From: Eremomyces bilateralis CBS 781.70
Taxonomy: Eukaryota; Ascomycota; Dothideomycetes; Eremomycetales; Eremomycetaceae
Assembly: GCF_010015585.1 (NCBI RefSeq)
Contig: NW_022985075.1
Location: 124,001 to 188,000 of the forward strand
Direction: 5' to 3'
Length of the DNA: 64,000 nucleotides
Positions 38,130-50,853 of this stretch are shown in pieces (within the stretch, counting starts at the first letter, position 1; each line of letters opens with the position of its first letter). The translations under genes were made by a program, and so were the position numbers. The notes below the pieces were generated by a model. The model did not search any database. It saw only the letters and a list, made by a program, of their open reading frames with translations, and was not told where the DNA came from.

Positions 38130-39411
38130 CTACGACGCAGGCGGTTGCTCATAGAAGGCTCTCTCGTTCTTGAGAAGCGCCTCGAACCGTTTCCGCTCGC
38201 CTTCTTCGTCGCTCCATGTATCGACATCGTATTGCTCATCGTCCGAGCCCCGATCGCGATACTTGTAGGGATCAACGTTGTACTCGTCGTCGGAATCCAC
38301 TTCGTCTTCGGGATAGTCGTTGCCATACCAATCCTCGGCTGTAATTGTCAGTTTGGCCCCTTAGCAGTGGCGAAGTTGGGTCACACACCGTTCTCGTCTT
38401 CCTCATCGCTATACACGTATTCCCCCTGCTCGTGATGCATGTAGCTTTCCCAATACTCTTCGTCCTCCTCCTCAATGACAAGGATACCAACGTTGTTCGT
38501 CGAGAGACCCAAGTTATCTGTCGCCTCATACTGAACAAAGGTATCATATACATATTCCCCCTCTTGCTGGCCAGATGTAGTCATGTCCACCTGCATTGCG
38601 TTGTTTTGTGGCTCTTCCTGCCGGATATCCGAAACTAGTCCAACCCCCGTTTCCACCTCCTGCGCCCAGCGAGACATCTCCTCCGCAAGCTGGCGCAGTT
38701 CTTCCGGGTTCTCGGTCGGCGGTGCGTTTTTGATACTCTGGTCCCTCACTCGGTCCCTCAGCGCTCGGACGTTGGGTCTCTTCCTCTTCGGCGACGGAGC
38801 CATTTGTTCGGTTGCAGTTGCTTCGGGAACTGGTGGGGAGGTCCAGGTGTTGTCGTCTGGGGTCGCTTGGCCAGAAGGGTCGCTTTTCTCTACGAATGTG
38901 GCAATTTCCGACTTCCGTTTCTTACTCGGATTTAAAGCGCTGGGTGTGAGCGACCGATGCCTCATAAGATGAAATCGCCGAACACGCTCCCGCGCAATCG
39001 GGTGTGTTGGCAGGACGGCATCCTGCCGACCTGGAACATCGAGCCGGTTCCTATTATCCGCGCCCTGATGTTTCCGCACCCTGAGAGCAAAGGGGTCTCG
39101 ATCTTCGTCGCCTGGCGCGGTTGCTCGGACGGGTGGAGGGCGATCGGGAGCCGGACTCCTGGGCTGAGTGGGACGGAACACACCCTTCTGGAGGATGCCA
39201 TCCGACGGGGGAAATGCGCTGCCTGATTCCTGGTCGAGACGCCGGAAGTAGTAGCCTTGGTCGGTGAACTTCTTCTTGTTCGGGCGTTCGACATCTGTTA
39301 AAGGTTAGCGTTGAACACCGCATCTCAGGGACGTGGCGTACAAAGCAGGTCGACGTGCGGTTCTGACTTTCGCCGCTTGATGTGGACAAGTTGAGGGGAA
39401 GAATGAGACAT
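38130..39411 (-). CDS. iwr1: IWR1-like RNA polymerase II nuclear import factor
   Basis: Three exons, 39342-39411, 38389-39294 and 38130-38338, encode 394 aa with consistent phases. The N-terminus has the family pattern QLVHIKRRKSEPHVDLLYVE followed by NKKKFTDQGYYFRRLDQ. The middle is disordered with basic clusters (KKRKSE, PKRKRPNVRALRDRVRD). The C-terminal Iwr1 region is acidic and aromatic (EEEDEEYWESYMHHEQGEYV, then AEDWYGNDYPEDEVDSDDEY across the last intron). In yeast, Iwr1 bridges the assembled polymerase II active centre to importin-alpha and carries a nuclear export signal. The last intron separates the two halves of the Iwr1 motif. Confidence 0.88.
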
Positions 39412-40222
39412 GATCACCGTGTTGATGCGATATGGATATGGCAATTACCTATCAGGCATTGAGAGAACTAGAACGGCGCAAAGCCAATGTCAGACTTTCA
39501 TTGCGGCGATGGCGAATGTTGAATGGACAAGCGCGCCACGAGCAACCAGAAACCAGGGTTCAGGTTCACGCTTACGCCTTATTAGGGTATGGATATGAGT
39601 ACCATCTCATATCTTAACGGCCTTACTTAATTCCTACTAGGAACCATCGCTATGAAAGTGAGACGTGTGAAACGAGTGAACACTGAACTGTGTGTGTTGT
39701 GGAGAACTGAAGTGAAAGGGGAACTCTGCTCCACTGCGAAGTGGCTGGCTGGTTATCTTCGATTGTTCAACCTCCTCTTTCACTCATGCATGCCTCTTGG
39801 TTCATGTCGATATTGAGGAATCTACGGAATAAATCTACATGGATTGTTAGGATCAGATCAACTGGAGTAAATCATGTGTTTTCTTGGTTGTCAATCAGCT
39901 GGCTTCTAATTTAAGGCCGCCAACAGAGCCCCAGCTGTGCCTCCTGCCTTCCTGTCTAATATGTAACATGAGCCCCTCCATTGAGAACAAAACTGAAACT
40001 GGTAACCATTATAACTTGATGTATTCTTTCCTCTCCTTCTGAGCTCAGTGTTTTATTCTTTCATCCTGCCTTGCCAAGTCAAATTCTCTATACGGCATCA
40101 TCTCTGCCAACTACCTATTCTACTCAATTGTCATACTCCGTTCCAGGACGTCCCATCCACTCCTTGCGATCGAACACTTGATACTCTAGGCATCCATCAC
40201 CCAAGCTATTCGGACCTTCATC
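39412..40222. other. Intergenic, nothing recognised
   Basis: This divergent region between iwr1 and a small hypothetical gene probably holds both promoters. There are pyrimidine-rich tracts near 40.03-40.2 kb. No other feature was found. Confidence 0.45.
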
Positions 40223-40759
40223 ATGGGCCGCTGGGGCGATCTAGACGAGGATGAATATCGTCTCCCCGAAGGCATGAAGCGCATCGCCTATGATGCTGAC
40301 ACCCAGATCTATACATACCAAGACACCGATGGGTCTATTTGGGCGGGTCAACCTGGTGCAATATACGGTTCTCTCAGACGGGTGAATGACGACATCGTCG
40401 ACAACGAAGCGCCGGGAATGTATGAATCACCTACTGCGGATGCAGATATCGAAAAGAAGTTGTCTCAAGATTCCTCCCCATCGAAGAGCCGATTCACTTC
40501 ATTTGATGCGCTTTGGCCAGAACATGATGGCAAGGCGGGAAATACAAGGGAGGCCACCTTCGGCGTACTGGCCCCATTAACGAAACTTCCACGGTCTCTG
40601 ATCAGTCGAGTGCGGAGCCGCCGACAGACTGCGAGCTGGGTCCCAAAACGACGCGAAAGCCGCGATGAACGCGTCTCCGAGAAGAGAGATGGCCTATCGG
40701 AGCAAAATTTGGGTTCAAAGGTTGAGAGTCGGAAAATGTCGCGACGAGGAACTGTGTAG
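40223..40759 (+). CDS. Small conserved-looking hypothetical protein
   Basis: A single exon of 178 aa from a well-placed ATG (TCATCATGGG). The N-terminal 50 residues form a compact motif: MGRWGDLDEDEYRLPEGMKR, then IAYDADTQIYTYQDTDGSIW. From memory, similar N-termini occur in fungal proteins annotated as LysM/CBM50, but no LysM is present here. The rest is polar, with a basic segment (SLISRVRSRRQTASWVPKRR). It has no signal peptide or TM segment. The function is unknown. Confidence 0.65.
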   Translation: MGRWGDLDEDEYRLPEGMKRIAYDADTQIYTYQDTDGSIWAGQPGAIYGSLRRVNDDIVDNEAPGMYESPTADADIEKKLSQDSSPSKSRFTSFDALWPEHDGKAGNTREATFGVLAPLTKLPRSLISRVRSRRQTASWVPKRRESRDERVSEKRDGLSEQNLGSKVESRKMSRRGTV

Positions 40760-41263
40760 GGTGCTGGCGTTATTCCAATCCTTCTCCGGGAGCTTGTGTT
40801 GGATGGACAGGCCATTCTAACGACTGAGGAAGTACGAAACCTATCGGATTGAAAGGAGTTTGGTGGCTAGGGTTCATTAGACAATATTTCTACGGGCTTA
40901 ATATGGAAGGTATGAAATTGATATCTTTGAGCGAGCGACATCGAGCCCTGTTTTACGAAGAAACAGAGGGACAGATGGACAAATGAATCAAATTATGAAT
41001 TTAAGTTCCCTCATGAACTGACCTAAAAATATTCAGTAGTCTGCAAGTCCCTTCTTGGGATTTGAGTCTTACTTCTGCATGCTCAGATTGCAAATTGTAT
41101 CTTCATTCTCTAGACATTTGCTGGGGGAAAACCTAAATCGAGTAATTTCACCACCGGGAAACACAACTTCCACACCAACTCTATCAAACAATATAAACCG
41201 GATGGTTCCTCGAAACAAACGAATCAATCCATGGCGACTCCTAATTAATGCGACTTCTAAACC
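40760..41263. other. Intergenic, nothing recognised
   Basis: This is the 3' flank of the small hypothetical gene and the promoter of rmi1, both on the plus strand. It is AT-rich and shows no repeat or RNA. Confidence 0.45.
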
Positions 41264-42013
41264 ATGCCGCCAACAACACATCCTCCCATCAATGGCCAAG
41301 CAATTTCTGATCACCTCGTCCGCCTAAATCTTCACCCCTCTCCATCATTTCTCCATTCATTCATCTCATCTCAGACGCGCAATCTTCCCATCAACGCTGT
41401 CTGCCACTCCGCTCGCTTCCGCATCCTAAACGCCGACATCCGCGAATGTCTCTCCCCTCCCCCCAATCAACTCCTCCCCCGTGATCTGACCCGGAGCAAT
41501 CCGCACGACCTGCCCGCACAGGAGCGCCACCTCGCTGGACCCTTCGTCCTCCAGATCGCCTGGGTCGAGGACATCGGCAAGAGCAAATGGAGTCAACTCA
41601 CCGAATGGGAGCAGGCGAAGCGCGATGAGGGGAGAGAAAAAGTCGTCGGGCTGGCCGATGCCGACAGCGATGATGCCGCCGAGGCGACGCATCCAGCGAA
41701 CGCGATAGGGCAAGGCCGCTCGCAGGCGCTGGCGCCAAAAGGCCCGTTTAAACTCCATTTGCACGATGCGCAGAATCCGCCAGCGCAAGTGCATGGCGTG
41801 ACTGTTGGTCCGATCGAGGGCATCAACGTCGATGTGCCGATGGGCGGAAAAATCCTCGTTAAGGATGTCGTCGTTGCGAGAGGGGTGATGCTTTTGGATT
41901 CGTCCAATACGACGCTGTTGGGAGGAAAGGTACACGCTCTAGCGACGAAGTATAAAGAAGGTAGGATAGACTACCTTCGCAGACATCTGGAGGGCGATGG
42001 TACCGTTGGCTAG
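41264..42013 (+). CDS. rmi1: RMI1, RecQ-mediated genome instability protein 1
   Basis: One exon of 249 aa, close to yeast Rmi1 (241 aa). The N-terminal helical region (ISDHLVRLNLHPSPSFLHSF) is followed by the OB-fold with GPFVLQIAWVEDIGKSKWSQ, GPFKLHLHDAQ and, towards the C-terminus, GGKILVKDVVVARGVMLLD and LLGGKVHAL. Rmi1 binds topoisomerase III and a RecQ helicase (Sgs1/BLM) and stimulates dissolution of double Holliday junctions in the nucleus. The insert of about 40 residues in the OB-fold (LADADSDDAAEATHPANAIG) is long, as is usual for fungal members. Confidence 0.85.
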   Translation: MPPTTHPPINGQAISDHLVRLNLHPSPSFLHSFISSQTRNLPINAVCHSARFRILNADIRECLSPPPNQLLPRDLTRSNPHDLPAQERHLAGPFVLQIAWVEDIGKSKWSQLTEWEQAKRDEGREKVVGLADADSDDAAEATHPANAIGQGRSQALAPKGPFKLHLHDAQNPPAQVHGVTVGPIEGINVDVPMGGKILVKDVVVARGVMLLDSSNTTLLGGKVHALATKYKEGRIDYLRRHLEGDGTVG

Positions 42014-42989
42014 GATTTCGAAGTGCATTCATCTCGTCGGCTTATGGTGGAGCAATGCAAGACTCCTACTCAACAGATACTGGGCTACAGGGACAGGCAA
42101 CTCAAATTATGATGAACTCACCATTAAGATCTGAGGTGGTTCGGTGAGAAAGGCATAAAGACGATAAGACAGTCTATTTACTCTGGTACCACTGGTTAGT
42201 GGTGGATTCCACGGTGAGGCATATTCGAGCGGTCTATACGGGCTTGATGAAGCATTTGAAATCACTCGCCTACGCTGTATCTCACCCATTGCTTATTGGA
42301 CGAATGTTACCGTTCTGAAAAGATGAAGAGGGACACAAAGGGCTTGAACGAGCGACAGCCGAATCCACTGCTTCTAGAGGATGAACAGAGATGGACGACA
42401 TCGGTAAATCATGATTTCTCTTATCACGGACCTGAGCACATGATAGCACTTCATACCGTGCCATTTATAACCATTGCTGATCCTATGAGATATAGCCGTA
42501 CCCAGTGGTGTTCCTCGAACAAATTCTTTTATTGCTCCTGTGTCGTATCCCAGTCGTGAAAACGTATCATCTTTCGTGGCGGGTGTGTCCTATCCCCCGA
42601 CTCGTTATCATACCCTATGCACACCGCGCAGTTCCCAGAATGCGTAAACCTGCATCTACAGCCCAGGCGGTCTTGTGACTGCTGCTGATATCCTGCGCCT
42701 TGCGTCCATGGTTGGAAGGTTTGACTACGTCCCCGGCAATGAACCAGCGTGTAAACGACCCTGTCTATGATCCGTCACACTCCTCTCACTCCGTTGCATT
42801 CCCTAGTACATGTTTGTCCACAAAAGCGAGGATGGGAAGCAGAGCAAGAACTAAAAGAAAAAGAAGAAGGAAAAGGAAAAGATGACTGCAGTGAGAAAAG
42901 TCCGGTTGAAAGAACCGCATCCGAAGGAAGAAGGTTTTCGGGCGCAGGTGGATTTTGTATTGCGGGAGAGACGAGAATTTCAGGGTCGA
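42014..42989. other. Intergenic between convergent rmi1 and ubiquitin hydrolase genes
   Basis: Only 3' flanks are expected here because the two genes converge. A purine-rich A/G tract lies at 42846-42885. No gene or RNA is supported. Confidence 0.45.
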
Positions 42990-45900
42990 TTAAGTCTCCG
43001 CCTCGACACCATCGTCGCTGTCGCCAGACATGTCTGATACTCCCCAACACTCGGCGTTATCTGAGTTGCGTAAGCGCTTGCGGTCGCCAGTAGATTGCGG
43101 AGTGGTCACCCACCAGACTGTATCTCCTCATGCTCATCGCTATTCGGCCACTGCTCATAAATGCCTGTACAGTCTGTGACCCGTCCGGTTAGCAAACGAG
43201 CCCATACGTTACTGATCAACTGAGGAGGGAGCGCCTACTCATGCACCTCTCGACCAAGGCTTCATCATCCGCTCTGAATCTCTCAATCTCCGCAGCCAAC
43301 TCATGCCCGTCTTCTTCCATCGCAACCGCTGTCTGATGCACCAAGTGCAGCCAGTTCGCCATGCCGTTCATTACCTCCATGAGCTCCTGCATCCCCCGCT
43401 TCGAGAATACTTCGGACGAGATCACGTTCTCGGCTTTGTGCATCATGGTTTTGAGAAGCTCACGCGTCTTCCACATCCGCCGAAGGAACAGCGGATCGAC
43501 CACATTACCGCCGTCGGCCGGGCCGTCGACGATCTCGGGAACCGCGGCCGTTTCGTAGAGGAGCTCGGAGAGCAGCTGCACGGATTCTTCGCGGACGCCG
43601 ACATCGGGGTAGCTCAATAGACGGTATCCCCAGTTCGGGGTTAGTTCCAGGATTGTGTCGAGGATGATGTGCTCGCCATCGGGGATTGAGGCGGTGAGAT
43701 GTTCATTGGATACCTTGCGAAGTTCATTGAAGAAGCGAACGTGGAACTCGCCGCCCTGTCCGTCGAGGGACGCGGTGCTTCGTGCTGCTGCGCGGATGAT
43801 CTCGACGACGGGAACCGGCTCGCGGGCATACTGACAGAAGCGAAGTCCCGCCAATAGATATGGGGCAACGTATATGTGCGCAACCTGCTCAATGCCCTCA
43901 AAGATGGTCATGAAAAGAAGGTTGGTGATCCCAAGATGCGCTGGTGCGTCAAGGAGAAAGGGCACAAGCTCGCCAAGGAAGAACTCGTCACCCCTTGCCG
44001 TGTCCCATTTGTCCAACATGCGGTTGAAGAAGATCAGCGACTTCTCCTTCGGGTCCCACATCTGCAGTCGTTCAATATCATGACTCGTGGGAGGGAACAT
44101 GTGAGTGTTGGCGTCATACTCCTGGACTCGCTCGGTTTCCGTATCGACCGGGTCAGCGTCCAGGTCGATCTGCATCAAGACATGATAGAAAAGTTCGAAG
44201 AGTCGGTGTTGAGGAGGGCTCCGTCGCTCTATGCACCGAAGCAGCCGCTCGAGATCCTCCCTGATCCTGTAATCATGATGGGCAACGAGGATGTCGAAGC
44301 AATAGCTGAACACGCCAGTACGGAAGATGACGCTGATCTCGAAGATGCCGCGCTTCGATATGTCGCATAGCAACCCGAACGTATCTTCCCAAGCCCGTGC
44401 GTTCCAGAAAAGTCCGGGAAGAGAGGAGTGCAACGCTTGAACGACCATCGGCAATATACCATCGTCAGAGACCTCAGGTGTGGAGGTCCCCTCCGCAGGA
44501 AGCCCGTAGGAGACCGGATCCGACTCTCGGAGAGAATTAAGCAGGTCTATGATCAGTTGCCTGATCCCGAGACGGACCTTAGGGAGTGTAGAGCGAATCA
44601 GCAGATCCGTGAGAGCGTAGGTGCCGTTTCGGTCTTTCATGAAGGCGTTCAACGCCAGCGCATTGCACGTGGGGCAATCGCCGAGTGTATCTTTGAGCAG
44701 CGTAACCATGTCCTCGAATATGGGGGTTTCTTTAGTCCGACCAAACACTTGATGCAAATGGGAGACAACAAGCTCGATGACTTGCATATGCAGACCATGG
44801 CTGTTAGGATCCTCGTCGTGCGGTGCATCGCCACGGAGCCGGTCCAAGAGAAACTTGACGAACCCCGCATGGTTGGGATCGAACATGCAATATTCCCGTA
44901 ATATCAGCTCATTCTCGTGGGCCATTTGTTCTTCCAAATCCGGGGGTCCTGGGACGTGAGGGGGAATCTTCTCGCATCGACCGCTCCACTCTTCTTCATC
45001 CTTCTTGATGCTGGAGGCCCGTTGGTAGAAGAGCATATATGCATTATAGCCCTTGAGCATCGGCGTGTGGTATTCCGTCCCAAAGTGCGACTCTTTGACG
45101 TCCGATAGGCCACCGAAGCACTTTTCGCGAATTTCCGCCGGGTTGAAGACCGTGACATCCGAATCGTCGAATTGCAGCCACTCGGGTTCCACGTCCTGTG
45201 AGGTGTGCCGTGTGCGGATATAGGAAAAGTAGTGTCCATGCTCTGCGACACCTTTGTGCAGCAATACACCCACCAGTTCAAAGATATCTGGTTCGATTGG
45301 CTGACTGGGGTCATTCAAGTGTTCCACAGTGTATTTGGAAAGATCGATCGTCATCGGGAACTCGAACAGATCGTTGATCTTGCTCCGCTGCATCAGACCA
45401 AGATCAAAATCAAACCGCTTCAGATGGAAGATGACGTTGTCCGGGACTTCTTTGAGACACGAACGCTTGACCGCATCGACGAACTTTCCGCCACAGGATT
45501 CGCACTTGTACTTGTTCTCTCCTTCCATGACGTCGCCTTCGACGTATGCCTGCAGGCTCTCAAAGAGATTGGCTTTCCCTTTCACATCGCATTGGATGGC
45601 GATGAAGCTCTCCGATCGTTCCGAGATGTGCTCGCACTCTTTCGACTTAATCTGGTTCACCGTTTGCCCGCCGAAGAAGGACCGGAACTGTTGCTTGTCG
45701 TCCGCGGAAACCATTTGCCCCTCCCATTGATCGAACAGCAGGTTGAAGAACTCTTCTACGTCCATCTGGATGGCAATATCGATCTGTGCGTCATCGTACG
45801 TCCGGATGCACCTTGCCAACTCCCCCGCGTCGGCCGCCTTGATATAGCTGTTCTGCATTTTCAAAAATAGCTTCTGCGTCTCTTCTAGCAGATTCTGCGA

Positions 45901-48900
45901 TCCGTTCGTCTGCGAAATCGGGAGGCTCAGGACGAAGCGTCGGAATTGGAGGTTCATAAAGAGCTGCGTGAGAAGCGAGTTCATGTAGCATGTGTTGCCT
46001 AGATTCCGAATCCCAACATGGCCGGTCGATGATCGAAGGGTTCTTGATCGGTCGTAGAGGTAGTACCGACCTTCCTCGGAGAGCATAGCGCCTTCAGCAA
46101 GGTTGACTAGGCGCTGAAACTGGCTGCGTTCAAGGGCCAACGTGGTCACTAGTTGATAAAGGGCCATGCGCGTTGTGCTTTCGAGCACCGGATGATTGAT
46201 CTTGAGAGGTACACCGCCCTTAACAACTTCCAAGAACGCATGCGGCGGGAACAGGAAGCTTGAGAAGACATGCTCCATAAACTCGTCATCTCGGTATTGA
46301 TCCCCTGGCCGATTCAGGCATTGTATTCCGTATGTGATCAACGTAGCAAGTCCAAAGATCAGGATGTCGGGAAGGTCGCGCCCGACAATCTCTTCATGCG
46401 CATGGCTCATTAGGATCGTGCGCCAAGTCTCGATGTGGTTGGCAAGAGAGGCTTTATCGACAACATCAGCATGCCGCTGCATGACAATGGCGAAAAGGTC
46501 ACGGGCGAGACCGTAGAAATCCGTCGAGGTTTTGGGAGACTCCACCGTCCGTGGGATGATCGACAACGCCATCTTCCAGAACAACTGGGCGATTTCTCGG
46601 ATATCGACGCGCGATCCTGGCGAAGGTTGCTCGGAGACCATCTTGATCACTTTGGCGATGGCGGACCGCAGACCGGGGCGGTTATCCTGGACTAAGAGCA
46701 GGTAATGCATATCCTCAACGTCAGATGCCGATGTAAAAGCGTGCCAGATGTCCGCCGAGAACTTCACCGACTGGACGAGGAAATTGTAGAAATTGTACGC
46801 CGCCACATCCGCCATTTCCAATGGACTCGCGAGTACCGCCTTGAGTGCGCGGAGGATGTTCGAGGTGATTTTCTCGGGATTTTGGACTTTGATGCCCACG
46901 TCACCGTCCGGTTTATATTCGTGTGTTAACCGCAGACAAAGGCTGCTAACTTGACAGAGCTGCTCCACCTCTTCGCTGCCGGAGATGATGGCGGGATATT
47001 GTGGGAAATCGAGGATGAAACTGAGCAGTAGCTGGATGGCGTGAGTGACAAACGTCTGCTCCACGAGGCCCATGTTCCTCTGGCGATTCAGATGCGCTTC
47101 AAGGCACCAAAGTGAATACTGGACCTTGAAGGGCTTTCCATGTACGAAGACGTGACTGGGATCCGTATGGATCGTCTCTATGCAGGCGAGTTCGGTCGGC
47201 ACAAACTTCTTCAGAAACGAGTACGTCGCGCCTGCGATGGGGTCGTCGGCTTCCAGGAATCGATAGAACGACTTCAGCTGGCTACAGATTTCGGCCTCGA
47301 TCGCGGACGAATAGACGCCAATCGGCGCATTCGGCTCGATGATCGCCGGGGCATCCGCCGTTCTCCGGATAAGTAAAAGCCCCTTTCCAAAAATGCCCCA
47401 GTCCCTCAACGTCTGCGTCGGAAAGGCGCCAGGTTCAACTTTCTGGCCGGCGCAGATTAGCTGGAACGTCGAGAACCCGGTCAACTTCGCGAGACGCTGG
47501 ATGAAGTCTCGACGGGTTTCTAAGTCGCCTACTTGCGCAGTGCGGATCTCGGGAGGGTTCGCATCGTCTCCAAAAGCTTGGTAGCTGAATGTGACGGGGT
47601 CACCAACAATCTCGTCACTCACCCTGCCCACGCCAACTGCCGTGAGCGGAGCGGACGCGAACTCCTTGTTGGTCCGTACTTGATGGAGAAGGATTCCAAG
47701 AAACTGAATCGCGCGGGAGAAGGATTGGGTTGGTTCCTCCGATATAGGGATGTCGAATGGCATGGCCGTATGTTCGAACTCGGTCATGCTCCCGTCTCGT
47801 CCGCATGATTCCAACAGCAATGTGAGGCACCGGTTGACAACGGAGACGTGCATGGCCTCGATTTGTTGCTTCGGAACCGAACGCAACTGCAAAGGATTGA
47901 GATACAACTTCGCCAACAGACGCATAACATTCTCCGCGATTTCATGCTCACGTGCCAAAAGGACCATTCGCCAGAGGATACCTTCGCAAGGAACGGTGAG
48001 TATTCCGTTCTCAAGGAAATGAGGGCCCGGGGAGGCGCGGGTGGCGTAGTACGCCGCATGATGAACAAAATCGAACGCTCCAGTTGTGAAATGAACGGGT
48101 TGAAGCGCCTGCAAGAGGGTCTCTATGCATCGATCAATAAACGGATGAGTACTGGTCGACGTCCGAGCTACATCGGCCAACCTGGACCAAACTTGATCGC
48201 GGGCGTCGTCATTAACGGCGCCGGATCCGCAAAGTGTTTCCCAAAGATCGTTGTATTCTTCAAGCGGCAACGAATCGCAATCGTGGAGAAGGAGGGTGAG
48301 AAGGAGGTTGAGCGAATGCTTCATGATCTGGGATTGCATAGGTCCCAATTTGGATTCATTCGAGGTTTCGCGGACTTGATGCTGGAAGCGCTGCAGATCC
48401 TTCAAGACCAGTGATGAAAGACCTAGATCTCCGGTAAGGAACGTGTGGTCTGTCTTGAATAGACGGGCAACATGGGAAAGCGCTTGGATTTCGCCGGTTG
48501 CGCCATCGTTGCTGGTGTTGATTCGGGCTGCACAGTTCGTGTAAAGCTCACGACGAGCTTCTCTATCCGTCGCTCGACCCAGAAGGCAAATCAAACGCGA
48601 AGCTTCTTCATGGACTTCCCGATAGTTCTTGATGGGGCAGCTGGGTGCACTGGTGTCTTGTAGCAGGCGGACAAGCAGTCGAAAAGGCACCATCCTCGAC
48701 GTGTCTCGCATCCACTCCGGCTGTCGCTGTGGGAAAAACTGAGCCAGACTAGTCATGAACCCTAGGATTTCGTTTTGAAATGCATCCGATGGCAATTCAT
48801 CCAGTTTGCCGAATAGATAGAGTAAGTCTGATATCGGCATCAGCTGCATGCTGTGTGAGAGCATTTCGACCGTCGCTGCTGCTACCCGAGGGTCTTGACT

Positions 48901-50853
48901 TTTCGCCAGGGCTTGCCAGACAATGTCGGCCGTCTCGTTCGTGTACTTGTTCGTCACGACGAGGAACCCGAGTATATTGCTGCTTCGTTGGATGAGCTGA
49001 GGGTGTGAATCCACCCCAACTATATACTCGATGATTTTCTCATCGAGGAGAAGCTGTGCAACGAGCTGCATCAGTGCTCCCTGTGAACCAGGACCTTCGC
49101 CTTGCGTCTTGTAAAAGTCCACGAGTTCTTGACTCATGGTCTCGATACCGAACACGCGAGTGTCCATCTTCCCGCCGCAGATGTACTCCTTCAGGAACCG
49201 CACTTTCCAAAAATACATGGCCACGGTGCCCCGGTCATTCAGCTGGCATGCGCCAGGCACGCCGACAAAGTCATCAAACGTCTGACCGGCAATATCCTTG
49301 TTGAGAAATGTGGCAGTATGGAGAACCCTTCCAGGTACGAGGTAGAACAGTCGACGAAGGTCTGCTGACGTTGATGAAGGAAGTTTGTGAACGGATCCGA
49401 AGAGGTTGTTGTGTACCGCTCGGAAAAGAGCAATCGCTTGTGACGGATACGGACCGATCGCCGCGTCGACTGGAAACGAGCGTGGGCGGTACAGCTTGCT
49501 GGCAAGCCGATTAGTCTCTCCAGCAAGTCGCAGGATAAAGAGGACGTTGTGGCCATAAGTTGGGCAAGAGTAGATACGTGCCATGCACTCTTGGCACAGG
49601 TTTGCCAGGTACTTCATTCCGTCGGTGCCGTCCTCAAGGAAGCTGAATAGGGTTTTCTGGCAAATGCCGTCCACTGAGAGCCGATACTCACGATCCAGCA
49701 CATCTCGAAGCACCGGTTCTTCTTGGTCGTGTAAGAAATACCAAAGGGCTTTCAAATGACGGGGGCTGAACAACAGCGGCTTTTGGACACAGTTTAATGG
49801 AGTCTCTCGAATCAGGATCACATCGGTCTCTAGTAGCCGTGCGACGATTTTCACGTAGCTCCGCAGAAGTCGAGTGAGACCGGACTCCGCGTCGATGACG
49901 CTGATTCTGGTCCCGAAATGAACTCTGTGGTGACATTAGTGTTCACTCTTCGCCGCGCTTGATGCGTTGGCCTACCTGCGCGTAAATAGTTTGATAAAGA
50001 TGGTCGCGACCTGCTCCCAGAGATCCCTCTCATTGAGATACAACTCATCCCAGTCGGCGCCATGTTGAGACAGGATTGTCACCTGAGTCTCAAACCAATG
50101 GGCGAGTGAGCCGAAGAAATCGCCCATGATTTGATCGTCTAAAACACATCAGAACTGATGACGTGGGTGACGGTTGGGGGGATGAGAGCACTCACCACGA
50201 TCAATATGGGTGGCCATGGCTTTGGCAGCCTCCACACAGGAAGCAAAACGGTCAACGAAAGGAAACTGGTCGAGGATGTCGGCCGAGAGGGAACCTTCGT
50301 CCCCAGAGATCTGGATGAACTGGCCTTCGTTGAAGTTATCAATCATTTCTGGTTCGTCTGCCTCGATCTCCATCGGAGGACTCGGCTTGGGGGACAGAGG
50401 GGAATCATTTCTCGCGTCTTCCTTCTCTTTCTGAGAAACAGTCTCAATACCTACTTTCTCGCCGTTCACGGGTTCGGTGGCCTTGCCGTTGCTCGCGTGT
50501 TGCTCGGGCTGGTCGGACATATCCATGGGCGAGCCTTGTTGGGTGCGAACGGTCATGGTGACCTGATTTGCCAACGGCGGGGACATGGTGACTTCTTCAG
50601 ATGCTGGCTCGGGCACTCTCTTCTCTTCCGGTTGATGGGGTTGAATTTTCTCTCCTTGATCGTCCATGGCGATGGACACGGGGTCTGCGGACATGCTCCT
50701 TGCACGCTGACCCCCACTATCCAATCTGGGTCGCTTTCTGGTTAGTGATGAATTGGCATCTTCGTAGGAATCCCGTCGCGGTAACGAAGGCTCCGAGCTG
50801 GGAGCCGGAGGAACTGGAGGTATTTCAAAATCTGCCACGCTGGATCCGTCCAT
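42990..50853 (-). CDS. Giant ubiquitin carboxyl-terminal hydrolase (USP9X/USP34-like)
   Basis: Five exons: 50196-50853, 49976-50138, 43239-49924, 43114-43173 and 42990-43060. All phases agree, giving about 2,545 aa. The N-terminal 220 residues are disordered with a basic patch; a long alpha-solenoid-like region follows. The catalytic USP domain begins at the Cys box GIRNLGNTCYMNSLLTQLF (Cys near residue 1585); zinc-binding pairs CESCGGKF and the His box EHGHYFSYIR (near 1840) with WLQFDDSDVTVF complete it. The C-terminal 600 residues are again helical, as in the large fungal USPs. The two small last exons encode an acidic tail ending SGDSDDGVEAET. It should remove ubiquitin from protein substrates; the targets are unknown. 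Confidence 0.92.
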
